The notes beneath the pieces are model-generated. The model did not search any database and had not been told where the DNA came from. It saw nothing but the letters and a program-made list of their open reading frames with translations. Positions 36,367 through 45,377 of a stretch of 64,000 nucleotides of DNA are shown piece after piece. The DNA is taken from the NCBI RefSeq assembly GCF_003259745.1, contig NZ_QLMC01000005.1:1-64000 (forward strand). Reading direction: 5' to 3'. The position numbers and the translations under genes are program-made. Source of the DNA: Larkinella arboricola (GTDB lineage Bacteria; Bacteroidota; Bacteroidia; Cytophagales; Spirosomataceae). How positions within the stretch are numbered: position 1 is the first letter of the stretch; every line of letters begins with the position of its first letter.

Positions 36367-36986
36367 CCGGAGAAGTCCGGATTAGGGTGCTATTTTAGAT
36401 TGCGTAAATAGTGCTATAGGGTCTGCCGGGCTACGTTTTCTGAATAAGCCGCTGCTAATAATTTATGCACGGGATAGATACTTTTTATGGAATAAGTATT
36501 CTTCCAGGATGGCATCACATATCGTGCCAAGTAACTTCTGGTACAGAGTATTGATGAGAAATTGTGAATTATAGAGTATAAATACGGATATCACAATTAA
36601 TGTTAATACTGTTTATTGTATTTTATTGTATTGAATTTCAGTAATTTGGGTGTGATTTATTGTTGGGTAGCAAAAATAAATTCATATTTACTTTTTTAAT
36701 TATATGATAAGTGCTCTATATTTGTGAGGTAGCCATTGGTAACTGTGCTAACCGTACAATTCAATAAAATGGCTTAGTTTATTATAGTGATATAGAGGTA
36801 ATTACCTTGAAAAGCTGCCTTTTGCAAGCTCGCTATAGACAAGGGCTTTCCGGTTTAGAGTCCATCAGGAATTATTTTACGGAGTAAAAGGCCGGCTTTT
36901 CAATAAGCGTTTTTACTTATGTATCAAATGGTTTGCCGAGTGGCTTTCGAACGCTTGTAAGTCTTTTAAAGTATAATCTGTCCCTT
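36367..36986. other. long AT-rich leader/promoter region of the second receiver gene
   Basis: 620 bp, very AT-rich, between divergent genes. It holds motif copy 3 (36670-36689), a TATATTTG promoter-like element (36717-36724) and GGTAACTGTGCTAAC (36738-36752), a 13/15 match to 17570-17584. These elements are shared with the region before the secreted hydrolase, though their order and spacing differ. No ORF is credible. A start at TTG 36933 is less likely than ATG 36987. Confidence 0.55.
36670..36689 (+). repeat. EPS-locus 20-bp motif, copy 3
   Basis: GCAAAAATAAATTCATATTT. It differs by one base from copy 2 and two from copy 1, although they are about 19 kb apart. It ends 27 nt before the TATATTTG element. 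Confidence 0.55.
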
Positions 36987-37433
36987 ATGAAAATCTTTAA
37001 ATCGAGTATTCTAGTAGTAGAGCATAACCGTTTTCTAGTGAATGTCCTATACAGGACGCTATCGAAAGAATTTAGTGTTACAACGGCTGCTAACGGCTTT
37101 GAAGTCATGGCGTTACTGGAAAAAGGCCACAAGTTTGACTTTATCGTTACCGATCTAAAATTGCCCAGATTCAACGGGCTTGAACTAATTCAACTGCTCC
37201 GCAACAGCGAGAGTTATCATAAAATGCCCATCCTGGTTCTTTCTAATTCCGGCGATAGTGATGCCCGGATTAGCTGTCTGGAGAATGGGGCGGATGACTG
37301 CATGGAAAAGCCGTTTAATCCGTTGGAAGTACAGGCTAAAATAAAAGCGATGCTTCGGCGGGTGGAGGTCAGAAAATCACGAAGCATTGACGACTTGAAA
37401 AAACAATTTCCCGGCTTGGAATCGCTTAATTAA
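36987..37433 (+). CDS. stand-alone receiver-domain protein with altered acidic pocket
   Basis: A 148-aa single REC domain paralogous to the 13227 regulator; they share the shape of VTT..NG.E.M and end KPFNPLEVQAKIKAMLRR. Asp56 (IVTDLKLP) and Lys108 (MEKPFNP) are kept, but the acidic pair reads E12/H13 (VVEHNR) where the paralogue has E11/D12. Mg binding and phosphorylation may therefore be weakened. ATG 36987 is preferred over TTG 36933. It has no output domain. It lies after 620 bp of apparent control sequence at the far end of the EPS genes. Confidence 0.86.
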   Translation: MKIFKSSILVVEHNRFLVNVLYRTLSKEFSVTTAANGFEVMALLEKGHKFDFIVTDLKLPRFNGLELIQLLRNSESYHKMPILVLSNSGDSDARISCLENGADDCMEKPFNPLEVQAKIKAMLRRVEVRKSRSIDDLKKQFPGLESLN

Positions 37434-37527
37434 AAAACAATCGTTTCGGCGCTATTAACGGCAATTTCTCTGTTCTACTTTTATATACACCTGGCTTCGG
37501 GGAAGTTATTCGGGAAACTGAATGATA

Positions 37528-37548
37528 ACCTTTGGGCCAGGTTTTTTA
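37528..37548 (+). terminator. intrinsic terminator candidate after the second receiver
   Basis: AACCT (37528-37532) / AGGTT (37538-37542) with a T run. A longer alternative pairs ACCTGGC (37489-37495) with GCCAGGT (37536-37542). The stem is short, so confidence is modest. Confidence 0.4.
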
Positions 37549-37703
37549 TGCTCGATTGAATGGTATATTATTTGCTGTCAGATGAACAGAAGCTGATGGT
37601 TCAAAAGCGAGATGCCGGTATTATTGAGTAACCGATAGGTCCATTGAAATGATCAGACGAATTAGAAACTCAATCAATTTGTACTGCGATAATTTAGCAT
37701 TCT

Positions 37704-38897
37704 ATGGCCCTTCTGGAATATCTGGTCATACTGCCGATTGGCACGTATCTGATTTTTAATAGCTTATATCTTTTTGTATCAGCAGCCGCTGGCTGGTTTG
37801 GCGGAAAAGACGACGCGTCGACAACCCGGCTGCCAGTCCGTATCCGGCGCATTGCCGTTCTGGTACCCGCTTACAAGGAAGATAAAGTCATTCTGGATTC
37901 CGTACAGGCCAATCTGCAACAGACTTACCCCAGCGACTCTTATGATATCTACGTAATTGCCGATTCGTTTCGCCCGGAAACCTTGCAGCAACTGTCGCAT
38001 TTTCGGGTTAACGTATTGGTCGTCAGCTTTGAACAGTCGACGGTGCAGAAATCTCTAACCAAAGCGCTCGAACTGCTTCCTCAGGGCGTGTACGATATTG
38101 TGCTGGTTTCCGATGCCGATAACCACATGGCGCCGGATTTTCTGCACCGCGTAAACCTGGCGTTCGACAGCGGCTGGCGGGCCGTGCAGGGGCACCGGGT
38201 GGCTAAAAATACCAATACCAGCGTGGCCGTTTTCGACGCCATGAATGAGGAAGTAAACAACCATCTTTTCCGCAAAGGGCAGCGGGCGCTGGGATTCTCA
38301 GCTTCGCTGATTGGCTCGGGGATGGCGTTTGAACCCGACACCATGAAACGGGCGATGGGGCAGATCAGGTCAGTAGGCGGGTATGATAAAGAACTGGAAA
38401 TGTTGTTGCTGACCGAAGGCATCCGGATTGCCTATCTAAACGATGCGCTGATTTATGACGAGAAAGTGCAGAATCTGGAAGTGTTTGAACACCAGCGCGC
38501 GCGCTGGATTGCGGCTCAGATTCACTTTGTCAAGCTTTACTTCGGCACGGGCATCCGGCAACTGTTACGGGGGAACCTGCACGCTTTCAACGGTTTGGTG
38601 AAAGGATTTTTGATTCCACGGATTCTGTACCTGGCGCTTCTCTCGTTTGGAACATTCCTGGGGCTGGTGTTGGGGCTTCAGCCGGTTTTCCAGTTTTTCG
38701 GCCTGCTGCTGGCCATGCTCATCTTCACCTTGTTGACATCAACGCCCGGCTATCTGTGGAAGAAAATTTCAATCAGGGATTTGCTGACCTTACCGGTGTT
38801 GATATTCAGAATGATTCGTTCGTTGCTAAAAGTCAAAACCGCCAGCAAGAAATTTATGCATACCCCGCACGGCGAGACGGTTGTGAAAGAAAATTGA
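37704..38897 (+). CDS. membrane GT2 glycosyltransferase, processive type
   Basis: A 397-aa protein with an N-terminal membrane helix (5-27), a GT-A domain (RIAVLVPAYKEDKVILDSV, DIVLVSDADNHM as DxD, SASLIGSGMAFE, the acidic LLTEGI region, EHQRARW matching QxxRW) and about three C-terminal membrane helices. The intact QRARW points to a processive or synthase-like enzyme, unlike the EQKRKIR of 15792-17000. It could make a homopolymer or extend the EPS. It is separated from the receiver by 270 bp with a possible terminator, so it has its own promoter. A 37-bp hairpin follows. Confidence 0.86.
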   Translation: MALLEYLVILPIGTYLIFNSLYLFVSAAAGWFGGKDDASTTRLPVRIRRIAVLVPAYKEDKVILDSVQANLQQTYPSDSYDIYVIADSFRPETLQQLSHFRVNVLVVSFEQSTVQKSLTKALELLPQGVYDIVLVSDADNHMAPDFLHRVNLAFDSGWRAVQGHRVAKNTNTSVAVFDAMNEEVNNHLFRKGQRALGFSASLIGSGMAFEPDTMKRAMGQIRSVGGYDKELEMLLLTEGIRIAYLNDALIYDEKVQNLEVFEHQRARWIAAQIHFVKLYFGTGIRQLLRGNLHAFNGLVKGFLIPRILYLALLSFGTFLGLVLGLQPVFQFFGLLLAMLIFTLLTSTPGYLWKKISIRDLLTLPVLIFRMIRSLLKVKTASKKFMHTPHGETVVKEN

Positions 38898-38908
38898 GTT
38901 TAAAAATC

Positions 38909-38998
38909 GTTTCGCATAGTAAAGCGGAGGGGCGCAGAGTTTAGCAGAGAAAATACATTCCGCTAAACTTTGCGCCCCTCCGCTTTACTATGCGAAAC
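38909..38998. repeat. long inverted repeat, hairpin-repeat family copy A
   Basis: A 37-bp left arm (38909-38945) and 37-bp right arm (38962-38998) pair with one G-T mismatch around a 16-nt loop. It lies between converging genes (glycosyltransferase and GMC oxidoreductase), where it could stop transcription from both sides. The inner part, GCGCAGAGTTTAGCAGAG, is shared with copies at 46932 and 60734. Confidence 0.85.
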
Positions 38999-39008
38999 AA
39001 CCCCTCTT

Positions 39009-40721
39009 TTACAAATTCGTCTTCTTCATCTCTTTTACCGCATAATCGACGGCCCGGGCGGTAAACGCCATGTAGGTCAGCGACGGGTTTTGCGTGGAGG
39101 TGGAGGTCATCGAAGCACCATCGGTAACAAAGACGTTTTTGCAGTGGTGTAACTGGTTCCACTTGTTGAGCATCGACGTTTTCGGGTCTTTACCCATCCG
39201 AACGCCACCCATCTCGTGGATATCCAGTCCCGGATTCCGGTGATCGTCGCGGAGCCGGATGTTCGTAAAACCGGCTGCCGTGAACATTTCCGTCATCTGC
39301 TCCTGATAATCCTTCACCATTTTGTCGTCGTTCTCGTCGTAATCGATCGAAATTTTCAGTTGCGGAATACCAAACGGATCTTTCAGGTCTTTGTCCAGCG
39401 CCACGTAATTGGTTTCTTTCGGGATGGTTTCGCCCATCATGTGGGAGCCGACACCCCAGCCGCCCAACGTTGGGTTGGCCAGATTCGCCTTCAGATCAGC
39501 TCCAAAACCGTCCTGGTTGGTGTGCGACATCCGGTAGGCAGAAAAACCGGCAGCATACCCGCGCAAAAAGTCGGTTTCCTGCTTATAAACGTTCCGGAAT
39601 CGCGGAATATACGGGCCATTAGGGCGCCGTCCTTCCGTTGTAGAATCCAGAAAACCGTCGTACTCGGCTGAAATACCGGCCCGGTAATTATGGAAGGCAA
39701 CGTATTTGCCCAGCACTCCGCTGTCATTCCCCAAACCGTTCGGGAAGCGGTTGGAAGTCGAGTTCAACAGCACCAGGTTGGTATTCAGGGCTGCGGCATT
39801 GACGAAAATGATGCGGGCGTAAAACTCGATCATTTGCTTCGTGGTTGCATCGATCACGCGCACACCGGTGGCTTTGCCTTTTTTCTCGTCGTAAATAATC
39901 GAGTGAACCACCGACTGGGGCCGCAGCGTCAGCTTGCCGGTTTTGGCCGCCCACGGAATGGTGGAAGCGTTACTGCTGAAATAACCGCCAAACGGACAGC
40001 CCCGCTCGCAGATCGTCCGGTGCTGGCACTGCGCCCGACCCTGTTGCAAGTGAATGGGTTGCGGCTTGGTGATGTGAGCCGCCCGGCCCATAATTACGTG
40101 ACGGTCTTTGTATTTGGAGGCTACCTGCTGACTGAAATATTTCTCCACGCAGTTCCACTCGTGCGGAGGCAGGAATTCGCCGTCCGGCAGCGTGTCCAGA
40201 CCGTCTTTGTTTCCGGTAATACCGGCAAATTTTTCGACGTGGCTATACCAGGGCGCAATATCACTATAGCTAATCGGCCACTCGACCGCAAAACCATCGC
40301 GGGCCGGACCTTCAAAGTCAAACTGGCTCCAGCGTTGGGTTTGCCGCGCCCAGAGCAGCGACTTTCCACCGACTTGATAGCCCCGAATCCAGTCGAACGG
40401 TTTTTCCTGTACGTACGGATGCTCGGCGTCCTTCACAAAAAAGTGCGCCGAACCTTCGTTGAACGCATAGCATTTTCCAACAATGGGGTTCTCCTGCCGG
40501 ACCGACAGCGGCAATTGCCCCCGGTGTTCCATTTCCCAGCTATTGAGCATGGTAGTCGGGTAATCGACGACGTGCTTCACATCGCGGCCCCGTTCCAGTA
40601 CCAGCGTTCGTAATCCTTTTTCAGTCAGTTCTTTAGCTGCCCAGCCGCCACTAATTCCGGAGCCAATCACGATGGCGTCGTAGGTGGTTGCTTTAACAGC
40701 ATCTATTGCAAAATTTGCCAT
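39009..40721 (-). CDS. GMC-family FAD-dependent oxidoreductase
   Basis: A 570-aa protein from ATG 40721 (MANFAIDAVK; the frame to 40790 uses TTG and overlaps the small subunit). The FAD-binding GSGISGG is near residues 19-25, and the C-terminus has TDGASMTSTSTQNPSLTYMAFTARA, where GMC enzymes carry the catalytic His/Asn region; here it reads QNPSLT. It pairs with a gluconate-dehydrogenase-type subunit 3 gene 14 nt upstream, so it is probably the large subunit of a periplasmic sugar or alcohol dehydrogenase exported with that Tat-tagged partner. The substrate is not readable. No cytochrome c subunit gene is adjacent. Confidence 0.88.
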   Translation of the reverse strand: MANFAIDAVKATTYDAIVIGSGISGGWAAKELTEKGLRTLVLERGRDVKHVVDYPTTMLNSWEMEHRGQLPLSVRQENPIVGKCYAFNEGSAHFFVKDAEHPYVQEKPFDWIRGYQVGGKSLLWARQTQRWSQFDFEGPARDGFAVEWPISYSDIAPWYSHVEKFAGITGNKDGLDTLPDGEFLPPHEWNCVEKYFSQQVASKYKDRHVIMGRAAHITKPQPIHLQQGRAQCQHRTICERGCPFGGYFSSNASTIPWAAKTGKLTLRPQSVVHSIIYDEKKGKATGVRVIDATTKQMIEFYARIIFVNAAALNTNLVLLNSTSNRFPNGLGNDSGVLGKYVAFHNYRAGISAEYDGFLDSTTEGRRPNGPYIPRFRNVYKQETDFLRGYAAGFSAYRMSHTNQDGFGADLKANLANPTLGGWGVGSHMMGETIPKETNYVALDKDLKDPFGIPQLKISIDYDENDDKMVKDYQEQMTEMFTAAGFTNIRLRDDHRNPGLDIHEMGGVRMGKDPKTSMLNKWNQLHHCKNVFVTDGASMTSTSTQNPSLTYMAFTARAVDYAVKEMKKTNL

Positions 40722-40735
40722 GTCTTTGGGGCAGC

Positions 40736-41290
40736 TTATTTGTTTTGTTGGTTCTTGGAAGTAGTGTTTTTGGCAACAACCGGCACGCAACCGTGGTAGA
40801 AGCCCGGAATCATCTGGTAACGCGTAATATTGTTCATGACGTATTCGGACGTCATGTAACCCCGGATCGTCATGCCTTTTACCATCGAAAAGAAGTCTTT
40901 CTGGCCTGCTTCCGTCGATTGACTCATGCCCTTAAGCAGGTCGGAACGCTGGCTGGCGTCCAGGGCGGTAAATGGTTTGCTGTAGGTTTTCTGGGCCAGG
41001 GCATCCACGGCTGTCAGTCCCTTGGTCAGCCCTTCCTGAGCCGACGGTTCCAGGCAGTCGGTGACGATTTTCTGAATGAACGTATGGACGCCCAGCGCCT
41101 TCGCGCCCGGGGTGTCGGTAGCCGGAATAATGGTTTCCACAACTTCGGCCAGCAGTGCGTCGGCTTTGGGCGACAGCAGATTCTGGCCCGTCGGCAGGGT
41201 CGTCGGGTTCCAGTGGGTGGCCCAGCTTGGCAGGCTTACCAGTCCGCCCATAGCTATCGCCAAACTTTTAAGTGCGTTTCGTCTTTCCAC
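40736..41290 (-). CDS. gluconate 2-dehydrogenase subunit 3 family protein (Tat signal)
   Basis: A 184-aa protein with a Tat-like N-terminus (MERRNALKSLAIAMGGLVSLPSWA) and the subunit-3 fold: LLAEVVETIIPATDTPGAKALGVHTFIQ, FFSMVKGMTIRGYMTSEYV and the Tyr/Pro-rich end YQMIPGFYHGCVPV. Small subunits of this type chaperone and co-export the flavin-containing GMC subunit. The next gene (39009-40721) is that partner, 14 nt downstream. Start ATG 41290. Confidence 0.88.
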   Translation of the reverse strand: MERRNALKSLAIAMGGLVSLPSWATHWNPTTLPTGQNLLSPKADALLAEVVETIIPATDTPGAKALGVHTFIQKIVTDCLEPSAQEGLTKGLTAVDALAQKTYSKPFTALDASQRSDLLKGMSQSTEAGQKDFFSMVKGMTIRGYMTSEYVMNNITRYQMIPGFYHGCVPVVAKNTTSKNQQNK

Positions 41291-41368
41291 GAGGTGTTTG
41301 GTTAATGAAATATCAGTTAGGTTTATTCAGAGTCAAGGTATTATGGTGTTTGATAGAGGCCCGGAAGG

Positions 41369-42241
41369 TTAAATGAACACGCGGGTGCCGGAATAATTCT
41401 GGCGGAATTCGCGCGGGGTACAGCCGTTTTTTCGGCGGAACATCCGGTTAAAATACGACGTATTATTAAAACCGCACTTGAACGAGATTTCGGTGATGGT
41501 GTGGGTGGTGTCAATCAGCATGCGGGATGCGTGGCCGAGCCGGATTTCGTTCAGACTATCGATAAACGTTTTGCCTGTGCGTTTTTTGATAAACCGGCTA
41601 AAAGAAACGTCCGGCATGTTAACGACGCGACCCAGATCGGCCAGCGAAATATCCTTGTCATAATTCATCTGCATGAATTCAAACGCTTGCTCCAGTCGGC
41701 GGCTGTTGTAATTCAGGGAATCGCTCGTGAACGACGAGTTGGACAGGGTCCGCATATTTCGTGAAGTCGACAGATCGTGCAGAATCGACATCAGTTCCAG
41801 CACCGAGTCAAAGCCGCTTTTCTGAGTCAGTCCCTCAATGCGGGGGCGCAGGGCTTCAATGGTTTCCCGCGAAAACGCAATCCCCTTAGCCGATCGTTCG
41901 AGCAGGGTCCGAATGAAACTGAGCTGGTTGCGCCGGAGCAGCTTTTCGTCGAATAAATCGCGGTGAAACTGAATGGTCACTTCCTGAATTGCTCCGCTTT
42001 TGCATTGATGGTTGAACCAGCCGTGCGGCAGATTACTGCCAACGAGTACCAATTCCAGATCATCAATGACTTCGGTATGATCGCCAATGATTCGCTTGAC
42101 ACCCGTTGCGTTGGCCAGAAAATTCAGTTCATACTCCTCATGCGAATGCAGGGGGAAATCAAAATCTTTCTTCACTCGGGCAAAAAGGGTATAGCAGTCG
42201 CTTTGCGTCAGGGGCGTAATTTCCCGATAAATTGCACTCAT
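41369..42241 (-). CDS. AraC-family transcriptional regulator
   Basis: A 290-aa protein from ATG 42241 (the frame to 42247 opens with TTG). The N-terminal cupin sensing domain has FDFPLHSHEEYELNF (metal/ligand-type histidines) and GSNLPHGWFNH. The C-terminal AraC helix-turn-helix pair is about 190-285, with ISLADLGRVVNMPDVSFSRFIKKRTG and ITEISFKCGFNNTSYFNRMFRRKNGCTPREFR. It stands 78 nt upstream of the dehydrogenase pair on the same strand, so it probably controls sugar oxidation by that enzyme (inference). Confidence 0.9.
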   Translation of the reverse strand: MSAIYREITPLTQSDCYTLFARVKKDFDFPLHSHEEYELNFLANATGVKRIIGDHTEVIDDLELVLVGSNLPHGWFNHQCKSGAIQEVTIQFHRDLFDEKLLRRNQLSFIRTLLERSAKGIAFSRETIEALRPRIEGLTQKSGFDSVLELMSILHDLSTSRNMRTLSNSSFTSDSLNYNSRRLEQAFEFMQMNYDKDISLADLGRVVNMPDVSFSRFIKKRTGKTFIDSLNEIRLGHASRMLIDTTHTITEISFKCGFNNTSYFNRMFRRKNGCTPREFRQNYSGTRVFI

Positions 42242-42693
42242 CTGCAAAAAGTAAAGAGGAAGATTCTAGACAAAGATAGGTAAAAAACATTGGATGATTG
42301 GTATAGAAAGTATTAAAAATTGAGCACAGTTCCTTCGCTATTTTATGCGTTAAAATTGAATAATACCGGTATAAACCGTGATAACTTGGATAATTATGGG
42401 AATAAGGCGAGCGTTTGCTATGCTTCTCTTTTAAGAAGGGTGCTAAAAAAGTATTAATGAGGAGGTGGAAAAAGCGTATGATTCCGGACCAGCCAGCCGG
42501 CTCCGTTTTCTGAAGGCGGTGCATTCCGGGCGCTATGTTTAACCACATGAAAGGCCGGTCGAATCCGGCGAAAGAAATACCCCTCAATTATTTCCGGCCT
42601 GCGGTGGGATATTGGCATTTTTTAGCCAAAATTTACGGCTGAACCCAACGATGCGGTTCAACCGGAATCTTCAACAATCATAGACATCAACTA
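42242..42693. other. divergent intergenic region
   Basis: 452 bp between the AraC gene and the DinB-like gene. It holds the palindrome AATACCGGTATA-like block near 42361-42374 inside an AT-rich stretch, a possible operator. The reading frames here have no start, composition or motif supporting a gene. Confidence 0.4.
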
Positions 42694-43233
42694 ATGAACG
42701 CCGAGCAGACCATTGATCGAAAATTGCCCATTGGACCTTTTGTTGTTCAGGATTTCTACACACCCGACGAACTGGCGCGCAACATCGAAATGCTGGAAAC
42801 GGCCCCGGCGAAATACCGCCAACTGGTCGAAAACCTGTCCGACGAGGAGTTAGCCAAAACCTACCGCGAAGGCAGCTGGACCATTCAGCAACTGGTTCAC
42901 CACGTCGCCGACATGCAATTGCTGCATTTTTTCCGGATGAAAAAAGCCGTGACCGAACCCGACTACGATACGCTCACGCTGGTAAGCATGGACGGATGGG
43001 CTTCTACGCCCGACGCCACAACGGCCCCCATTGCGGATTCGCTGCTGCTGTTTGAGGGGGTGCATCGGCGGTATGCCTACCTGGCAAAATCACTCGACGA
43101 ATCGCAACTGGCCCGCAAGTGCTACCACCCGGTTCGGCAACTGTGGTTCAATCAGGCGCAGGCCGTAGCCATGTCGGTCTGGCACGCAGAGCACCATCTG
43201 GCGCATATCAAACTGGCGTTGGGAGGGTTTTGA
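42694..43233 (+). CDS. DinB/YfiT-family metal-dependent protein
   Basis: A 179-aa four-helix-bundle protein of the DinB superfamily, YfiT/BstA-like group, whose characterised members are metal-dependent thiol (bacillithiol) transferases or hydrolases. Metal ligands are visible: His69/His70 in LVHHVADMQ and His164/His168 in VWHAEHHLAHIKLA. FRMKKAVTEPD and LPIGPF near the N-terminus are typical of the YfiT subgroup. Cytoplasmic and monocistronic. It may detoxify electrophiles. The actual thiol cofactor of this organism is not inferable from the window. Confidence 0.85.
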   Translation: MNAEQTIDRKLPIGPFVVQDFYTPDELARNIEMLETAPAKYRQLVENLSDEELAKTYREGSWTIQQLVHHVADMQLLHFFRMKKAVTEPDYDTLTLVSMDGWASTPDATTAPIADSLLLFEGVHRRYAYLAKSLDESQLARKCYHPVRQLWFNQAQAVAMSVWHAEHHLAHIKLALGGF

Positions 43234-43434
43234 AAGTAAGTTGTATCGCAGAAATTCAAGGGCGCAGCGGAATCTCAGAGCGAGTTATGTTTGAGTCTGT
43301 GGCTAACGAACCGATTTCTGCTGAGCCAGCCGTTTTCAGCAAAGAATCGATTTCTCACATTCAGGACCGCTTTTCCGACACTTCGGCCGGTCTGGGTTTC
43401 GCTTCAACGGCTTTTCCCGCATCTTTACGGAACG

Positions 43435-44487
43435 ATGGAGAAACTGAATGACAGGTGGTTGCGAATCATTGGGATTCTGGTGGTGGCGCTGGTTGCCAAC
43501 TTCGTTTTTTACCAGCCCGACAACGGCCCCGAAGACATTAGCTGGTTTAACGCTCTGCTTATCAGTTTGATCGAGTGGACGGTTTTGCTGGAAGTCAACC
43601 GGCAGGGGATTCTGCTCGCCCGGCGGCATTTCCCCCGACTCAACCAGACCCGCAACCGGATTCTGCTGGAACTGAGCTGGTTTGTGGTGGCAACCGTCCT
43701 TCAACGGGTAACGGTAACGTACCTCTACGACGTGACGCAGTTCTGGGGCTATCCGCTGCCGGGCGGTACGTACTGGGTGACGACGCTGGTTTCGTTTCTG
43801 TTTACGCTGCCCATTGCGGCCATTTACGAGGGCCAGCACCTCTACCGGCAGTGGTGGGCTACGTACTACGAAGCCGAGCAGCTCAAAAAGGAGAACCTGC
43901 AAAGCCAGCTCGATTCGCTCAAAGCGCAGATCAACCCGCACTTTTTGTTTAACAGCCTGAGTACGTTGTCGTCGCTGGTATCGGAAGACGCCAGACAGGC
44001 CGAACGGTTTATTGAAGAACTGGCGTCGGTATACCGGTATGTGCTGCAAACCAACGAACAACCCCTGACGACGCTCGACAACGAGTTGCAGTTTATCCGG
44101 GCCTATTTCAACCTGCTGCAAATGCGGTTTGGGCGTAGCGTCGAACTGGAAGTTGAAACCGACGAACGGCTGAACGGTTTTCTGTTGCCTCCGCTGACCC
44201 TGCAACTGCTGGTTGAGAATGCCGTCAAACACAACGTGGCCCTGCCTAACCGGCCCCTGATCGTCCGGATTTATACCGACGAAGTCAATAATCTGTTTGT
44301 GGTCAACACCTTACGGAAAAAGCAAAATGCCGTGCCTTCCAACCGCACCGGCCTCACCAACATTACGACCAAATACCGGCTGTTAAAACAACCCGACGTG
44401 GTGGTGCGGCAAACGTCGGATTGTTTTCAGGTCATGATTCCCTTGATTGAAGCTACCGCGTATGAATATTCTGCTCATAGAGGATGA
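43435..44487 (+). CDS. LytS/YehU-type sensor histidine kinase
   Basis: A 350-aa membrane kinase from ATG 43435; the longer frame from TTG 43291 reads through sequence unlike a protein. About four membrane helices (10-27, 37-54, 77-96, 113-131), then a coiled coil and the His_kinase motif LKAQINPHFLFNSLSTL with His169, followed by ELQFIRAYFNLLQMRFG and the ATPase domain (QLLVENAVKHNVALP). It overlaps the LytTR regulator by 26 nt and forms a cognate pair. The signal is unknown. Such Bacteroidetes pairs often act on a neighbouring gene, here possibly the S41 peptidase. Confidence 0.9.
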   Translation: MEKLNDRWLRIIGILVVALVANFVFYQPDNGPEDISWFNALLISLIEWTVLLEVNRQGILLARRHFPRLNQTRNRILLELSWFVVATVLQRVTVTYLYDVTQFWGYPLPGGTYWVTTLVSFLFTLPIAAIYEGQHLYRQWWATYYEAEQLKKENLQSQLDSLKAQINPHFLFNSLSTLSSLVSEDARQAERFIEELASVYRYVLQTNEQPLTTLDNELQFIRAYFNLLQMRFGRSVELEVETDERLNGFLLPPLTLQLLVENAVKHNVALPNRPLIVRIYTDEVNNLFVVNTLRKKQNAVPSNRTGLTNITTKYRLLKQPDVVVRQTSDCFQVMIPLIEATAYEYSAHRG

Positions 44488-45271
44488 AGAAGCCACCGCC
44501 CGCCGACTCCGGCGGATGGTGCAGGAAGTAGAGCCAACCGCCCGGATTGTCGGCATGACCGTTAGTGTGGATGAGTCGGTAGAATGGCTGCAAACCCACC
44601 CCAGGCCCGACCTGATTCTGATGGATATTGAACTGGCCGACGGGCAGAGCTTCGAGATTTTTAACCGGGTAACGGTGACCAGTCCGGTTGTTTTTACCAC
44701 GGCCTACGACGAATACGCCATCAAAGCGTTTCGGGTCAACAGCATCGACTACCTGCTCAAACCCGTTAAGGAAGACGATTTGCGGAATGCCCTGACGAAG
44801 TTGCAGTGCCTGAAAGAATCCTTGCTCGAACACCCCGACAGCCTGAAAACGTCGCTCACCAACCTGCTGCGGCAGATGGCGGCAACAGCTTCGCCCGAAT
44901 CCAGTGCGCAGCCGGTTCAAACCGCATCGACGTACCGCGACCGGTTTCTGATCAGGCAGGGCCAGCGGCTTTTTTCGGTGGACGTGGCCGAGGTAGCCTA
45001 TGTGTTTACCCGCAACAAGCTGACGTTTTTGAAAACCCGTGACGGCCACGAATGGATGATCGATTATTCGATGGATGAGGTTTCGACGATGCTCGATCCC
45101 CAGCGGTTTTTCCGGCTCAACCGCCAGATCATTGCCGAACTCCGGGCTATCGACAAAGTAAACCTCTATTTCAACGGGAAGCTGAAAATTGGTTTGCGAC
45201 CCATTTTTGACGAAGAAGTTATTGTCAGCCGCGAAAAAGCCGGAGAATTCAAGGTTTGGTTAGGGGAGTGA
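44462..45271 (+). CDS. LytTR-type response regulator
   Basis: A 269-aa regulator from ATG 44462 (MNILLIEDEEATARRL). The receiver has the acidic pair E7/D8, Asp55 in LILMDIELAD and KPVKEDDL. The C-terminal LytTR DNA-binding domain (about 160-265) has DRFLIRQGQRLFSVDVAEVAYVFTRNKLTF and RFFRLNRQIIAELRAI. Its start lies inside the kinase gene (26-nt overlap), so the two are translated together. Confidence 0.92.
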   Translation: MNILLIEDEEATARRLRRMVQEVEPTARIVGMTVSVDESVEWLQTHPRPDLILMDIELADGQSFEIFNRVTVTSPVVFTTAYDEYAIKAFRVNSIDYLLKPVKEDDLRNALTKLQCLKESLLEHPDSLKTSLTNLLRQMAATASPESSAQPVQTASTYRDRFLIRQGQRLFSVDVAEVAYVFTRNKLTFLKTRDGHEWMIDYSMDEVSTMLDPQRFFRLNRQIIAELRAIDKVNLYFNGKLKIGLRPIFDEEVIVSREKAGEFKVWLGE

Positions 45272-45377
45272 AATCCGACGCTTCGGCTATAAAACCGGAC
45301 AGTTCGGTGGGCGTTTGGTTTGGGCAGCGGTTATTTTGGCGGAGTTTTGTGCTGTTGAACAACTAACAGCAAATGCT

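Noticed and set aside
39690-40613. A 307-codon plus-strand frame opposite the GMC oxidoreductase
   Set aside because: The minus-strand frame has FAD-binding and C-terminal GMC motifs; the plus-strand frame has none.
43244-43300. A possible fourth hairpin-repeat copy (ATCGCAGAAATTC ... CGCAGCGGAATCTCAGAG)
   Set aside because: Shares only short pieces of the core and does not form a clear inverted repeat.
43336-44232. A 298-codon minus-strand frame opposite the LytS-type kinase
   Set aside because: The kinase has a clear histidine motif and membrane helices; the opposite frame is Gln/Arg-rich and unrecognisable.
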